DNA of 63,284 bases from NCBI GenBank assembly GCA_900552265.1, contig URZE01000008.1, forward strand, positions 1 through 63,284, written 5' to 3'. Position numbers and translations under genes: made by a program. The DNA is from an uncultured Oscillospiraceae bacterium. Its GTDB lineage: Bacteria > Bacillota > Clostridia > Oscillospirales > Acutalibacteraceae. Shown piece by piece: positions 45,996 through 54,647 of the stretch (the first letter of the stretch is position 1; every line of letters begins with the position of its first letter). Under the pieces are notes generated by a model. The model was not told where the DNA came from. It saw only the letters and a list, made by a program, of their open reading frames with translations, and searched no databases.

Positions 45996-46030
45996 CCGTT
46001 CGGTTAATCCGAGCGGTTTTTCTTTTTTGT
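45996..46030 (+). terminator. Rho-independent terminator of arcA
   Basis: CCGTTCGG (45996-46003) pairs with CCGAGCGG (46009-46016, one G-U), followed by TTTTTCTTTTTT. Confidence 0.9.
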
Positions 46031-46117
46031 ATATTTGATAAAAAAATAAGATTTATTGTAATATGTCGATAAATTTCATTTAAAAGACAAATTTTTCAGA
46101 GTTATACTTCAGGTTGT

Positions 46118-46146
46118 TTGAATTAGCATAAAGTATGTGATAAAAT
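46118..46146 (+). promoter_or_regulatory. SigA-type promoter of the phosphohexomutase
   Basis: TTGAAT (46118-46123), 17-base spacer, TAAAAT (46141-46146), 45 bases before the GTG start. Confidence 0.65.
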
Positions 46147-46191
46147 TTTTACTCGTGATATGTTAATAATGTTCGGAAAGGAATCTATAAA

Positions 46192-47907
46192 GTGAACGAA
46201 GTGAAAAAAACATTTGAAAATTGGCTTGATAATGTTACTGAAGTTGAACTTTTACAGGAACTTAAAAACATAGAAGAATTTCCTGAAGAAATAAATGAAA
46301 GATTTTATAAAGATTTAAAATTTGGTACAGCAGGTTTAAGAGGAGTTATGGGTGTGGGAACAAACATGATGAATATTTACACCGTAAGAAAAACTTCTCA
46401 GGGACTTGCCAATTATCTCAATGAGCAATATGATCGACCTGTTGTTGTAGTATCTTATGATTCAAGAAAAAATTCGAAAATATTTGCCATGGAAACTGCA
46501 AAAGTTATGGCAGGAAATAAAATAAAATCTTATATAACCGAAAAAATTCAACCTACACCATTTTTATCATTTTCAGTGAGAGAAATTTATGCAAATGCCG
46601 GAGTTATGATAACAGCAAGTCATAATCCTGCTGAATATAACGGGTACAAGTGCTATGGAAAAGACGGAGCACAAATGGGAGAAGCGGAAGCTCAAAAGGT
46701 GTACGAAAAAATGTGTGAAATTGATACATTTGAAGATATTAAAATTATGGAATTTGAAAATGCGAAAGCTTGCAATTTAATTTCATTTGTATCTGAAAGT
46801 ATTTATGAATCGTATTTTAACTGTGTCATGAAACAGAGAATAAATAATAATTCTTTGGAAGGTTTAAAGGTTGTATATACTCCTTTAAATGGAGCTGGAA
46901 ATTATTTTGTTCAAAAAGTTTTGAAAGTTTGCGGATTGAAAGATTTATATGTTGTTTCGTGTCAAGAGCAACCTGATGAAAACTTTACAACTTGCCCATA
47001 CCCCAATCCAGAGTCTTCTGATGCTTACACCTGTGCGAAAAAACTTGCTATTTCCAAGAATGCTGATATTATTTTGGCAACTGATCCGGATTCTGATAGA
47101 GTAGGGATTTGTATAAAATGCGATGATGATTATACGTTGTTAACTGGAAACGAAATAGGAGTATTGCTTTGCAATTACCTTTTATTACAAAAGTCGAAGT
47201 CAGGAACTTTACCTAAAAATTCTATGATAGTTAGAAGTATAGTCAGTACACCAATGGTAGACGAAATAGCTTCGGTGTATGGATGTCAAGTGCGAGAAGT
47301 ATTGACAGGATTCAAAAATATAGCTTCTGAAATTTTGAAATTAGAATTATGTAATGAAGAATCAAGATTTATTATGGGATTTGAAGAAAGTAATGGGTAT
47401 CTTGTAGGTACGTACGCCCGAGATAAGGATGCTGTTTCTGCAGTACTTTTACTAAGTGAAATGGCTTTGTATTACAAAAATAAAGGTTTGACTTTATTGG
47501 AAGTGTTAAACAATTTAAAACAAAGATACGGGTTTTTTGCGGAAAAAACTTTGAATTTTGAATTTAAAGGAAGTCTTGGACGCACCCGTATAGAAAATAT
47601 TATGAATAATTTACGAAATTTTCCATTCGAATATTTTAAAGACAGAAAAATACTGAAAGTTAAAGATTATCTTAATTCAAAAATATTCGATGGATTGGGT
47701 AACTGTGTAAATGAAAAAAATTTACCAATATCGAATGTGTTAATTTTTTATTTTGCTGAAGGAGCTAAGCTTGTAATCAGACCTTCAGGTACGGAACCTA
47801 AGATTAAATTTTATGCGATGGTAAAGGGAAATAGTTTAAAAAATTCAGAATTAAAAATTAATGATTTGACAACTATGGTAAATAATCTGATTGAGAATGT
47901 AAAATAA
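46192..47907 (+). CDS. alpha-D-phosphohexomutase (phosphoglucomutase/phosphomannomutase)
   Basis: This 571-residue enzyme interconverts hexose-1- and hexose-6-phosphates, probably glucose phosphates (PgcA/PgmB-like). It has FGTAGLRGVMGVG near residue 40, the phosphoserine loop TASHNPAEYNG (about 140-150), the metal loop ATDPDSDRVG (about 300), the sugar-binding GFEESNGYL (about 400) and the phosphate site RPSGTEPKIKFY near the end. Length fits the 570-residue branch, longer than GlmM. GTG start 46192 follows AAAGGAATC. GlmM is an alternative only by family, not by length. Confidence 0.94.
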   Translation: MNEVKKTFENWLDNVTEVELLQELKNIEEFPEEINERFYKDLKFGTAGLRGVMGVGTNMMNIYTVRKTSQGLANYLNEQYDRPVVVVSYDSRKNSKIFAMETAKVMAGNKIKSYITEKIQPTPFLSFSVREIYANAGVMITASHNPAEYNGYKCYGKDGAQMGEAEAQKVYEKMCEIDTFEDIKIMEFENAKACNLISFVSESIYESYFNCVMKQRINNNSLEGLKVVYTPLNGAGNYFVQKVLKVCGLKDLYVVSCQEQPDENFTTCPYPNPESSDAYTCAKKLAISKNADIILATDPDSDRVGICIKCDDDYTLLTGNEIGVLLCNYLLLQKSKSGTLPKNSMIVRSIVSTPMVDEIASVYGCQVREVLTGFKNIASEILKLELCNEESRFIMGFEESNGYLVGTYARDKDAVSAVLLLSEMALYYKNKGLTLLEVLNNLKQRYGFFAEKTLNFEFKGSLGRTRIENIMNNLRNFPFEYFKDRKILKVKDYLNSKIFDGLGNCVNEKNLPISNVLIFYFAEGAKLVIRPSGTEPKIKFYAMVKGNSLKNSELKINDLTTMVNNLIENVK

Positions 47908-47934
47908 AAAAGTTATAAATAAGTTAAAATAGAT

Positions 47935-47963
47935 TTGACTTTTATGCAAAAATGTATTAAAAT
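47935..47963 (+). promoter_or_regulatory. SigA-type promoter of the Clp-like AAA+ gene
   Basis: TTGACT (47935-47940), 17-base spacer, TAAAAT (47958-47963), 34 bases before the ATG. No CtsR-type direct heptad repeat was seen around it. Confidence 0.7.
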
Positions 47964-47997
47964 TGTGGTAAAAAATTAAAAGAAATGGGGAATACGA

Positions 47998-49896
47998 ATG
48001 CCTATAGCAACAGCAACCGTAGCAGGAGCAGTAGGGGGAGCGATGATGTGGTTTTTTAAAGCTTTTGGTACGGAACTTCTTCATTCTGCATTGAAAGCTT
48101 TAGCTGTGCCTATTGTGCAGATGGCTCAATCAACAGGATGGCTTGATCCCGACACCTATTCTGTCGTAGATCAATATTGTCAAAATCTTACTGAACAAGC
48201 CAGACAAGATATAGCTATGCGAGTAATGGAGACCCAACAGGGTAAAATTGTAAGTAAAAGAAAAAAATCTTGGCCCTCAATAGGTCGTAGAAAAGATGAA
48301 GATGTGGTAATTGATATTTTATCACGTAGTGGAAAAGGAAATCCTTGTATTATAGGAGATGCGGGAGTTGGTAAAACAGCTCTTGTTGAAGGTCTTGCAT
48401 ATCGTATTGCTCAAGGAGATGTTCCGGAAGATTTTAAAAATAAAAAAATAATTAAAGTTAATATGGTGAGTTTGATAGCAGGTAAAGCTTATAATCGTGG
48501 AGATGGAGCAGTTGGAAGAATTCGTGCACTTTTTGATTATGCTGCCAAAGATCCGGATGTAATTTTATTTATGGATGAGTATCACCAAATCGTGCAGTGT
48601 AATGCGGCTGAACTTTTTAAAACTTTCCTTGATCGTGGAAACATAAAAATGATAGCTGCAACAACAGTTAAAGAGTATAAAAAATATATTGAGCCAGATC
48701 TTGCTTTGAAAAGAAGATATAGCAACGTGTATGTAAAAGAACCAAACGAGTTTGAGACTTACAATATTCTTAAAGGAATTAAAAGTAATTTGTTGGGAGA
48801 TAATGTTGAAATATCTGATGAATTACTGATGACTACTGTTAAATTAACCGGAAGATATATGAAAAATCGTACATATCCGGATAAAGCTATAGATGTTGTG
48901 TCTTCGGCGGCCATACTCGCTTCGAGAAGAAACAATAATTCTACCAATCCTTCGAAAATTTTGACTATAACTGAAAAAGATATTATGTCAGTAATTTCAT
49001 CTGATACAAATATTCCACTTGGAGATTTGTCTAAATATGAGTCTAAGTTGCTCAACTCTTTGGAAGAGCGTTTAGAAGGTCGTATAAAGGGTCAAAGTGA
49101 GGCTGTGAAATTTGTCAGTGAAGCTATTCGTAGGAGCAGAACAGGAATTAGTGATGATTCTAAACCGCGTGCATCATTTTTGTTTGCAGGTACTTCGGGT
49201 GTAGGAAAAACTTTGTTGGCTAATGAAACAGGAAAAGAATTTGGAAACATTATAAAAGTAGATTTGGAACAGAATTATCCCGTAAATTCGTTAATGGAAA
49301 AAGTATGGAAAAACCCGCATTCAGTAGTTGTTTTTGATAAACTTGAAAAAGCAGATACTCGTATAATAAGTATACTTTCAAGTATTTTGGAAAACGGATA
49401 TGCTTTTGATGCTTCCGGAAATAAAGTTGATTTTACAAATTCGATAATTATTATGACTACAAATGTTGGTGAGAAAAGTATTTTAGGTTTCTCTGACAAA
49501 GAAGATCGAAGTGTTGTGAAGAAAATGGTTATTGCGGAATTGGAAAAGTTTTTTGGAAATGCTTTTATTAATCATATAGATGAGACTGTAGTTTTCAATA
49601 AACTAAATTCAAATAGTTTCAAAGAAATAACAAAGGTGTGTTTGGATTTACTTGAGCATACTGTGAGAGAAGAAAAAATTAATCTTAAATTTGATGAAAG
49701 TGTAGTTGATTATATTTCCTCTTTGAATATTAACCATGCTACGGGAGCGTACCAAATTAAGAAAGTAATTCGACAACAGTTAGAAAGACCAATTGCGAAT
49801 ATGATAGTAAAAGGTGAAATAGAGAAATTTGATACAGTGGTATGTTCGTTTATTGATCGAAAAATTCAGTTTAATGTAATTAAAGAGGAAAAATAA
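47998..49896 (+). CDS. ClpC/ClpA-like AAA+ protein with hydrophobic N-terminus and degenerate second ring
   Basis: This 632-residue protein has two AAA+ domains in Clp order but differs from ClpC. Residues 1-45 are Ala/Gly-rich and hydrophobic (ATVAGAVGGAMMWFFKAFG), replacing the Clp-N domain. D1 is complete: Walker A GDAGVGKT (120-127), Walker B ILFMDE, Arg residues in LALKRRYSN, and a pore-loop GKAYNRGDG. The M-domain is missing. D2 keeps Walker A AGTSGVGKT (397-405) but has VVVFDK (Lys448 instead of Glu), FINHID (His526 instead of Arg) and GAYQIKK (Tyr585 instead of sensor-2 Arg). ILGF (495-498) sits where ClpC has its ClpP-docking VGF. Start ATG after AAATGGGG. A ring-shaped unfoldase, perhaps membrane-linked, is likely; partners are unknown. 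Confidence 0.88.
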   Translation: MPIATATVAGAVGGAMMWFFKAFGTELLHSALKALAVPIVQMAQSTGWLDPDTYSVVDQYCQNLTEQARQDIAMRVMETQQGKIVSKRKKSWPSIGRRKDEDVVIDILSRSGKGNPCIIGDAGVGKTALVEGLAYRIAQGDVPEDFKNKKIIKVNMVSLIAGKAYNRGDGAVGRIRALFDYAAKDPDVILFMDEYHQIVQCNAAELFKTFLDRGNIKMIAATTVKEYKKYIEPDLALKRRYSNVYVKEPNEFETYNILKGIKSNLLGDNVEISDELLMTTVKLTGRYMKNRTYPDKAIDVVSSAAILASRRNNNSTNPSKILTITEKDIMSVISSDTNIPLGDLSKYESKLLNSLEERLEGRIKGQSEAVKFVSEAIRRSRTGISDDSKPRASFLFAGTSGVGKTLLANETGKEFGNIIKVDLEQNYPVNSLMEKVWKNPHSVVVFDKLEKADTRIISILSSILENGYAFDASGNKVDFTNSIIIMTTNVGEKSILGFSDKEDRSVVKKMVIAELEKFFGNAFINHIDETVVFNKLNSNSFKEITKVCLDLLEHTVREEKINLKFDESVVDYISSLNINHATGAYQIKKVIRQQLERPIANMIVKGEIEKFDTVVCSFIDRKIQFNVIKEEK

Positions 49897-50010
49897 AATT
49901 TGTTTTCCAGCTTTTCGAGTCAGATAAGGGCTTCGGAAAGCTTACCTTTATTTTCTGATAAATTTTGATGTATAATATTATTTAAAATTTTTAGTGAAAT
50001 TGGTGGTATG

Positions 50011-50895
50011 ATGAGAGTAAAAGTTTTTGCTCCGGCAAAGATTAATTTAGGACTCGAAATTCTTGAAAAACTTGATAATGGTTATCATGCAGTAGATATG
50101 GTTATGCAAAGTATAAGTTTGAGTGATGAGATAATTGTAGAAAGATCTTTAAATAAGGAAATAGTGGTTGAGTGTAGTAAGGATATAGGGTGTTCGTTTG
50201 AAAAAAATTTGGCTTACAAAGCTGCAAAAATTTTTATGGAATATATCGGTATAGAAAATTTGGGAATTAAAATATATATTTCAAAAAATATACCTCAAGG
50301 AGCCGGTTTGGGTGGAGGAAGTGCCGATGCAGCTGCAGTGTTATACGCTCTTAATTTGCTTTTGAAAAGGAATATTTCTCAATCGGAAATGCTAAAATTA
50401 GCTTGTAAAATCGGTTCTGATGTTCCATTTTGCTTTTTAGGTGGTTGTGCACACGCAACAGGATTGGGAACTACGCTTATTTCAGTGCCTTCTCTTAGAG
50501 ATTGTTTTATCGTTGTAGTTAAACCGGATATAAGTGTGTGTACAAAAGATGCGTACTATATGTGTGATAAATTAAGGATAGATAAATTTAAAAATCATAG
50601 AAATCTTATAAAATCTTTGAAAACAGGAGACGTCACTGGGGTATCTGAAAATATCTTTAACCGTTTTGAAGAAGTTTTAAATAATAGTAAAATTTTTGAA
50701 ATAAAGGAAGATTTATGTAAAAACGGAGCTCTGGGAACGAGTATGAGTGGCAGTGGTTCAGCAGTTTTTGGTCTGTTTTCAAATAAGACTGAAGCAGCTT
50801 CATGTGAAAAAAATTTAAAAAGGTATTACAATCAAACTTTTTTGTGCCAACCATTAAGTCATGGTGTATATGGTGAAAATATGAGTATAACATAA
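50011..50895 (+). CDS. ispE: 4-(cytidine 5'-diphospho)-2-C-methyl-D-erythritol kinase
   Basis: This 294-residue GHMP kinase phosphorylates CDP-methylerythritol in the MEP isoprenoid pathway. The start VFAPAKINLGLEI, the ATP loop IPQGAGLGGGSADAAAVL (about 91-108), GSDVPFCFLGG and the C-terminal GTSMSGSGSAVFG are the family motifs. ATG 50011 fits GGTGG four bases upstream; ATG 50008 is equally readable. It is followed by a terminator for the facing minus-strand gene. Confidence 0.96.
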   Translation: MRVKVFAPAKINLGLEILEKLDNGYHAVDMVMQSISLSDEIIVERSLNKEIVVECSKDIGCSFEKNLAYKAAKIFMEYIGIENLGIKIYISKNIPQGAGLGGGSADAAAVLYALNLLLKRNISQSEMLKLACKIGSDVPFCFLGGCAHATGLGTTLISVPSLRDCFIVVVKPDISVCTKDAYYMCDKLRIDKFKNHRNLIKSLKTGDVTGVSENIFNRFEEVLNNSKIFEIKEDLCKNGALGTSMSGSGSAVFGLFSNKTEAASCEKNLKRYYNQTFLCQPLSHGVYGENMSIT

Positions 50896-50898
50896 AAA

Positions 50899-50937
50899 TG
50901 CCTTTCCGAAGTTTAAAATACCACTTTCGGAAAAGCA
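50899..50937 (-). terminator. Rho-independent terminator of the Asn/Thr-rich small gene
   Basis: Read on the minus strand, TGC-TTTTCCGAAAG pairs with CTTCGGAAAG-GCA around an AT-rich loop (one bulged base) and is followed by TTTTTAT. It lies between the small gene and the ispE stop, and may also affect ispE transcripts. Confidence 0.7.
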
Positions 50938-50970
50938 CTGCCTTTTATGAAGGCTCAGCATATTAAAGCG

Positions 50971-51105
50971 TTATTTTCCGCAATTTCTGCTGTTTGTTTG
51001 GTTAGAATGGTTAGTGTTGTTTGTGCTGTTTTTGTTTTGCTGATTTTTGGCGTTTGTAGAATTTTTTGAATTTGTGTTATTTGTGTTGTTAGTAGTATTT
51101 TTCAT
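50971..51105 (-). CDS. 44-residue Asn/Thr-rich small protein
   Basis: This very short gene is supported by an excellent ribosome binding site: GGAGGTG lies seven bases before ATG 51105. The product begins MKNTTNNTNNTNSKN, continues with Asn, Thr, Ser, Lys and Gln only, and ends TNSRNCGK with a single cysteine; almost half its residues are Asn. It is on the opposite strand to ispE and metG and has its own terminator. No family is recognised. Composition resembles small, disordered spore or surface proteins, but this is inference. It is the only visible content of the 370-base gap between ispE and metG apart from metG promoter elements. Confidence 0.7.
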   Translation of the reverse strand: MKNTTNNTNNTNSKNSTNAKNQQNKNSTNNTNHSNQTNSRNCGK

Positions 51106-51220
51106 TTTTTTCACCTCCATGACAGTATTATGGACGTTTATGTTTTGAATTATACTGAAAAAATTTGGAAGGTAAAATCTTTATTTTTGAATGTAAGAGA
51201 TAGATATTCAATTTATTAAG

Positions 51221-51229
51221 TGATATAAT
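51221..51229 (+). promoter_or_regulatory. extended -10 element before metG
   Basis: TG-A-TATAAT (51221-51229) is an extended -10 sequence 38 bases before the metG start; no clear -35 hexamer is present at the right distance. Confidence 0.45.
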
Positions 51230-51267
51230 CAAGAAGTTGAAAAAATGATAAAAGGAGTTTTGAAATA

Positions 51268-53202
51268 ATGTCCGAAAAAGAAAAATTTTATATTACTACT
51301 CCCATATATTACCCTTCCGGTAAAGCACATATAGGTCATAGTTACAGTACGGTTGCTGCAGATACTATGGCGAGGTATAAACGGGCTCAAGGTTTTGACG
51401 TTAAATTTTTGACCGGTGTTGATGAACATGGATTAAAGATAGAGACAAATGCTCATAAAGAGAATAAAACCCCTAAAGAATATTTGGATCCTATTGTAGA
51501 AAGCTTTAAAAAATTGTGGTCAACTCTCGGTATTACATATGATAAATTCATTAGAACAACGGATGAATATCACATAAAATCAGTTCAAAATATTTTTAAA
51601 CAACTGTATGATAAAGGTGAAATATATAAAGGAAAATATAAAGGTTGGTACTGCACTCCATGTGAAGCTTTTTTTACCGATATTCAGCTTAATGATGGCA
51701 AATGTCCGGATTGTGGTCGAGATGTAAATTGGTCTGAAGAAGAAGCTTATTTTTTCAAACTTTCGAAGTACGGCGATAAGCTTATTAAGTATTATGAAGA
51801 GCATCCATCATTCGTTCAACCCGAGAGTAGAAAGAATGAAATGATTCAATTTATAGAAAACGGTTTAGAGGATTTGTGCGTAAGTCGTACAAGTTTTAAA
51901 TGGGGAATACCTGTAGATTTTGACCCAAACCACGTTGTGTATGTTTGGCTTGATGCTCTTACCAACTATATTACAGCTTTAGGATATGGAAGCAAGGATG
52001 ATTCGGATTTCAGAAAATATTGGCCTGCAGACGTTCATTTTTTAGGAAAAGAAATAGTGAGATTTCACGTTGTAATATGGCCTGCTATTTTAATGGCATT
52101 GGGGTTACCGCTTCCAAAAAAAATATTCGGACATGGTTGGATACTTTTCGGTGACGGAACGAAAATGTCAAAATCCAAGGGAAATGTGGTGGATCCGGAA
52201 ATTCTTTGCAAACGCTATGGAGTGGATGCTGTTCGTTATTATTTGATGCGTGAAATACCGTTTGGATGTGATGGAATATTTACCAACGAATCTCTTATAA
52301 AGAGAATTAATTTTGATTTGGCAAATGATTTGGGAAATTTACTTTCCAGAACCGTAGCAATGATAGATAAATATTTCGGAGGAACCTTACCGAAAAATCA
52401 CCGTCCCGGGAATATTGATAATGAGTTGATAACATGTGCGGTTAATTTGAAAAAAGATTATGAATCGAAGATGAATAATTTTAAATTTTCCGCTGCGCTT
52501 TCGGCTGTGTGGAACTTAATTTCAAAATGCAATAAGTATATTGACGAAACAATGCCGTGGAAGCTTGGAAAAGATGAATCTCAGTACAAAAGATTGGCAT
52601 CTGTTCTTTATAATTTGTGTGAATCTTTAAGAATAATTTCGATTATGATTTCTCCTGTTATGCCTGAAACTTCAAAAGAAATTCAGCGACAAATAGGAGC
52701 AGATGGATCGTTGTGTACTTGGGAAATGGCAAACCAGTGGGGTATGCTTCCGGAAACTCTTACGATTTGCAAGGGGAAAGCACTTTTTCCGAGAATAGAT
52801 ACCGAAAAAGAAATAAAAGAACTTGATGAATTAATAAGTCCTAAACCTGCGACTGATTCTGAAAATGTAAATACAATCAAACTTATTGATATAGAAGATT
52901 TTGCGAAAATCAAGTTGATTGCAGCTAAGATAAAAGACTGCGAACCTGTTAAAAAATCAAAAAAACTTCTTAAACTCAGGTTGGATGATGGATCGGGAGA
53001 AAGAATAGTTGTTTCAGGGATATCGAATTATTATAAGCCCGAGGAGCTTATTGGAAAAACTGTTATACTGGTTTCAAATTTAAAACCGGTAAAATTATGC
53101 GGAGTTGAAAGTAACGGTATGATATTAGCAGCTTCATGTGAGAAAAATGGTGTAAAAGTTATTTTCTTGGAATCAGTGGAACCTGGAAGTGAAATAAGGT
53201 GA
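51268..53202 (+). CDS. metG: methionyl-tRNA synthetase
   Basis: This 644-residue class I synthetase charges tRNA-Met. The HIGH motif is in AHIGHSYS (about 17-24), a zinc knuckle CTPCEAFF...CPDCGRDV is near 126-148, the KMSKS motif is MSKSKGNVVDP (about 297-307), then the anticodon-binding domain. Residues from about 540 form an EMAP/Trbp111-type tRNA-binding domain (KIKLIAAKIKDCEPVKKS, GSGERIVVSGIS). ATG start after AAAGGAG. The stop overlaps the tatD ribosome binding site, a classical metG-tatD pair. Confidence 0.97.
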   Translation: MSEKEKFYITTPIYYPSGKAHIGHSYSTVAADTMARYKRAQGFDVKFLTGVDEHGLKIETNAHKENKTPKEYLDPIVESFKKLWSTLGITYDKFIRTTDEYHIKSVQNIFKQLYDKGEIYKGKYKGWYCTPCEAFFTDIQLNDGKCPDCGRDVNWSEEEAYFFKLSKYGDKLIKYYEEHPSFVQPESRKNEMIQFIENGLEDLCVSRTSFKWGIPVDFDPNHVVYVWLDALTNYITALGYGSKDDSDFRKYWPADVHFLGKEIVRFHVVIWPAILMALGLPLPKKIFGHGWILFGDGTKMSKSKGNVVDPEILCKRYGVDAVRYYLMREIPFGCDGIFTNESLIKRINFDLANDLGNLLSRTVAMIDKYFGGTLPKNHRPGNIDNELITCAVNLKKDYESKMNNFKFSAALSAVWNLISKCNKYIDETMPWKLGKDESQYKRLASVLYNLCESLRIISIMISPVMPETSKEIQRQIGADGSLCTWEMANQWGMLPETLTICKGKALFPRIDTEKEIKELDELISPKPATDSENVNTIKLIDIEDFAKIKLIAAKIKDCEPVKKSKKLLKLRLDDGSGERIVVSGISNYYKPEELIGKTVILVSNLKPVKLCGVESNGMILAASCEKNGVKVIFLESVEPGSEIR

Positions 53203-53207
53203 CAAAT

Positions 53208-53975
53208 ATGATATTTGATACACACACGCATTACAATGACGAAGCATTTGATCCTGATAGAGAATCTATTTTAAGACTTTTGCCAATGCAGAATGTGTGT
53301 GCTGTAATTGATAACGGTGGGAATCTTGAGACTTCTGCCAAGGCAATTGAACTCTCTAAAAAATATTCGTATATTTATGCTGCAGTGGGATTTCATCCTG
53401 AATATTTGAATGGTAATGACATTGAAATAGATTCTTTGATAGATGACCTTGAAAAGATGCTTGATAATGAAAAAGTTGTTGCAGTGGGAGAGATAGGGCT
53501 TGATTATCACTTTAATTCCGATAATAAAGACGTACAAAAAAAGGTTTTTGAGAGTCAAGTAAAAATTGCAATAAAACATAATTTACCGATAATAGTGCAT
53601 GACAGAGATGCGCACGGAGATACTTTGGAAATTTTAAAAAAATATAAACCTTGTGGAGTGGTACATTGTTTTTCTGGAAGCGTAGAAATGGCCCGAGAGA
53701 TACTTAAAATTGGAATGTCATTAGGAATAGGTGGAGTAGTCACATTTAAAAATGCTAAACACATTGTTGAAGTTGTGAAAGAAGTCCCTATATCTTCAAT
53801 TGTTTTAGAAACGGATGCTCCATATTTGGCGCCGGTTCCATTAAGAGGAAAAAGGTGTATTTCTTCGTACATTGAGTATACAGCAAAAAAAGTTGCCGAA
53901 CTTAAAAATATGAGCTTGGACAGTGTGTTGAGGACTACCAAAAATAATGCAATTCGATTATTTAATATAAATTAA
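53208..53975 (+). CDS. tatD: TatD family metal-dependent hydrolase/DNase
   Basis: This 255-residue TIM-barrel enzyme has the metal ligands of the family: DTHTHYND at the N-terminus, GEIGLDYHF, HDRDAHG, HCFSGS and ETDAPYLAP with PLRGKR. TatD proteins are 3'-5' exonucleases and repair or tRNA-related hydrolases. I start at ATG 53208 with AAGGTG six bases upstream; a GTG three codons earlier sits on that site and overlaps the metG stop. Confidence 0.94.
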   Translation: MIFDTHTHYNDEAFDPDRESILRLLPMQNVCAVIDNGGNLETSAKAIELSKKYSYIYAAVGFHPEYLNGNDIEIDSLIDDLEKMLDNEKVVAVGEIGLDYHFNSDNKDVQKKVFESQVKIAIKHNLPIIVHDRDAHGDTLEILKKYKPCGVVHCFSGSVEMAREILKIGMSLGIGGVVTFKNAKHIVEVVKEVPISSIVLETDAPYLAPVPLRGKRCISSYIEYTAKKVAELKNMSLDSVLRTTKNNAIRLFNIN

Positions 53976-53992
53976 TATGGAGAGATTTTTCT

Positions 53993-54460
53993 ATGAGGAT
54001 AGGTCATGGTTATGATGTTCATAGATTGGTAAATGGGAGACCGCTTATTTTGGGTGGAGTAAAAATCGAAAACGATGTCGGATTGCTCGGCCATTCAGAT
54101 GCTGATGTATTGATTCATGCAATTATGGATTCTCTTTTGGGAGCTGCGGCTTTGGGAGATATAGGTAAACATTTCCCTGATAGCAATCCCGTTTACAAAA
54201 ATGCTGACAGTATGAAATTGCTAAAAACAGTTTCTGATATGCTAAAAGAAAAGGACTACCAGATTCAAAATTTAGATGCTACAATAATAGCTCAATCTCC
54301 AAAGTTGAGTCCGTATATTTCTCGTATGAAAGAAAATATATCAAAGATTTGTGAAATTGATTCAGATTGCGTGAATGTGAAAGCTACAACAGAAGAGAAC
54401 TTAGGATTTACGGGAAGAAGTGAAGGTATAGCAGCACACTGTGTTTGCATAATTGATTAG
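53993..54460 (+). CDS. ispF: 2-C-methyl-D-erythritol 2,4-cyclodiphosphate synthase
   Basis: This 155-residue zinc enzyme forms the cyclic diphosphate in the MEP pathway. GHGYDVHRL at the start gives metal ligands Asp and His, followed by LGHSDADVLIHAIMDSLLGAAALGDIG and the C-terminal KATTEENLGFTGRSEGIA, all diagnostic. Length is typical. ATG start after GGAGAG. It directly follows tatD by 17 bases. Confidence 0.97.
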   Translation: MRIGHGYDVHRLVNGRPLILGGVKIENDVGLLGHSDADVLIHAIMDSLLGAAALGDIGKHFPDSNPVYKNADSMKLLKTVSDMLKEKDYQIQNLDATIIAQSPKLSPYISRMKENISKICEIDSDCVNVKATTEENLGFTGRSEGIAAHCVCIID

Positions 54461-54476
54461 TATTTTATGAAGTTAG

Positions 54477-54512
54477 AGACTCGTACCATATATGGGTATG
54501 AGTCTTTATCAT
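54477..54512 (+). terminator. hairpin terminator after ispF
   Basis: An 11-bp stem (54477-54487 with 54495-54505, one G-U) is followed by TTATCATTT. The T-run is imperfect, so termination may be moderate. Nothing else of note is seen in the gap to the next gene. Confidence 0.65.
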
Positions 54513-54647
54513 TTCGAGAAATATTTTCATATTATGTAATTGAAGTAGATAAGAGAGTGATTAAATTCTCTTAATGCTTCTTTATATTAAAAATAAATAC
54601 CAAAAATTATATATTGATAGTTTTTGTAGAGAACAGGAGGTAAACAT

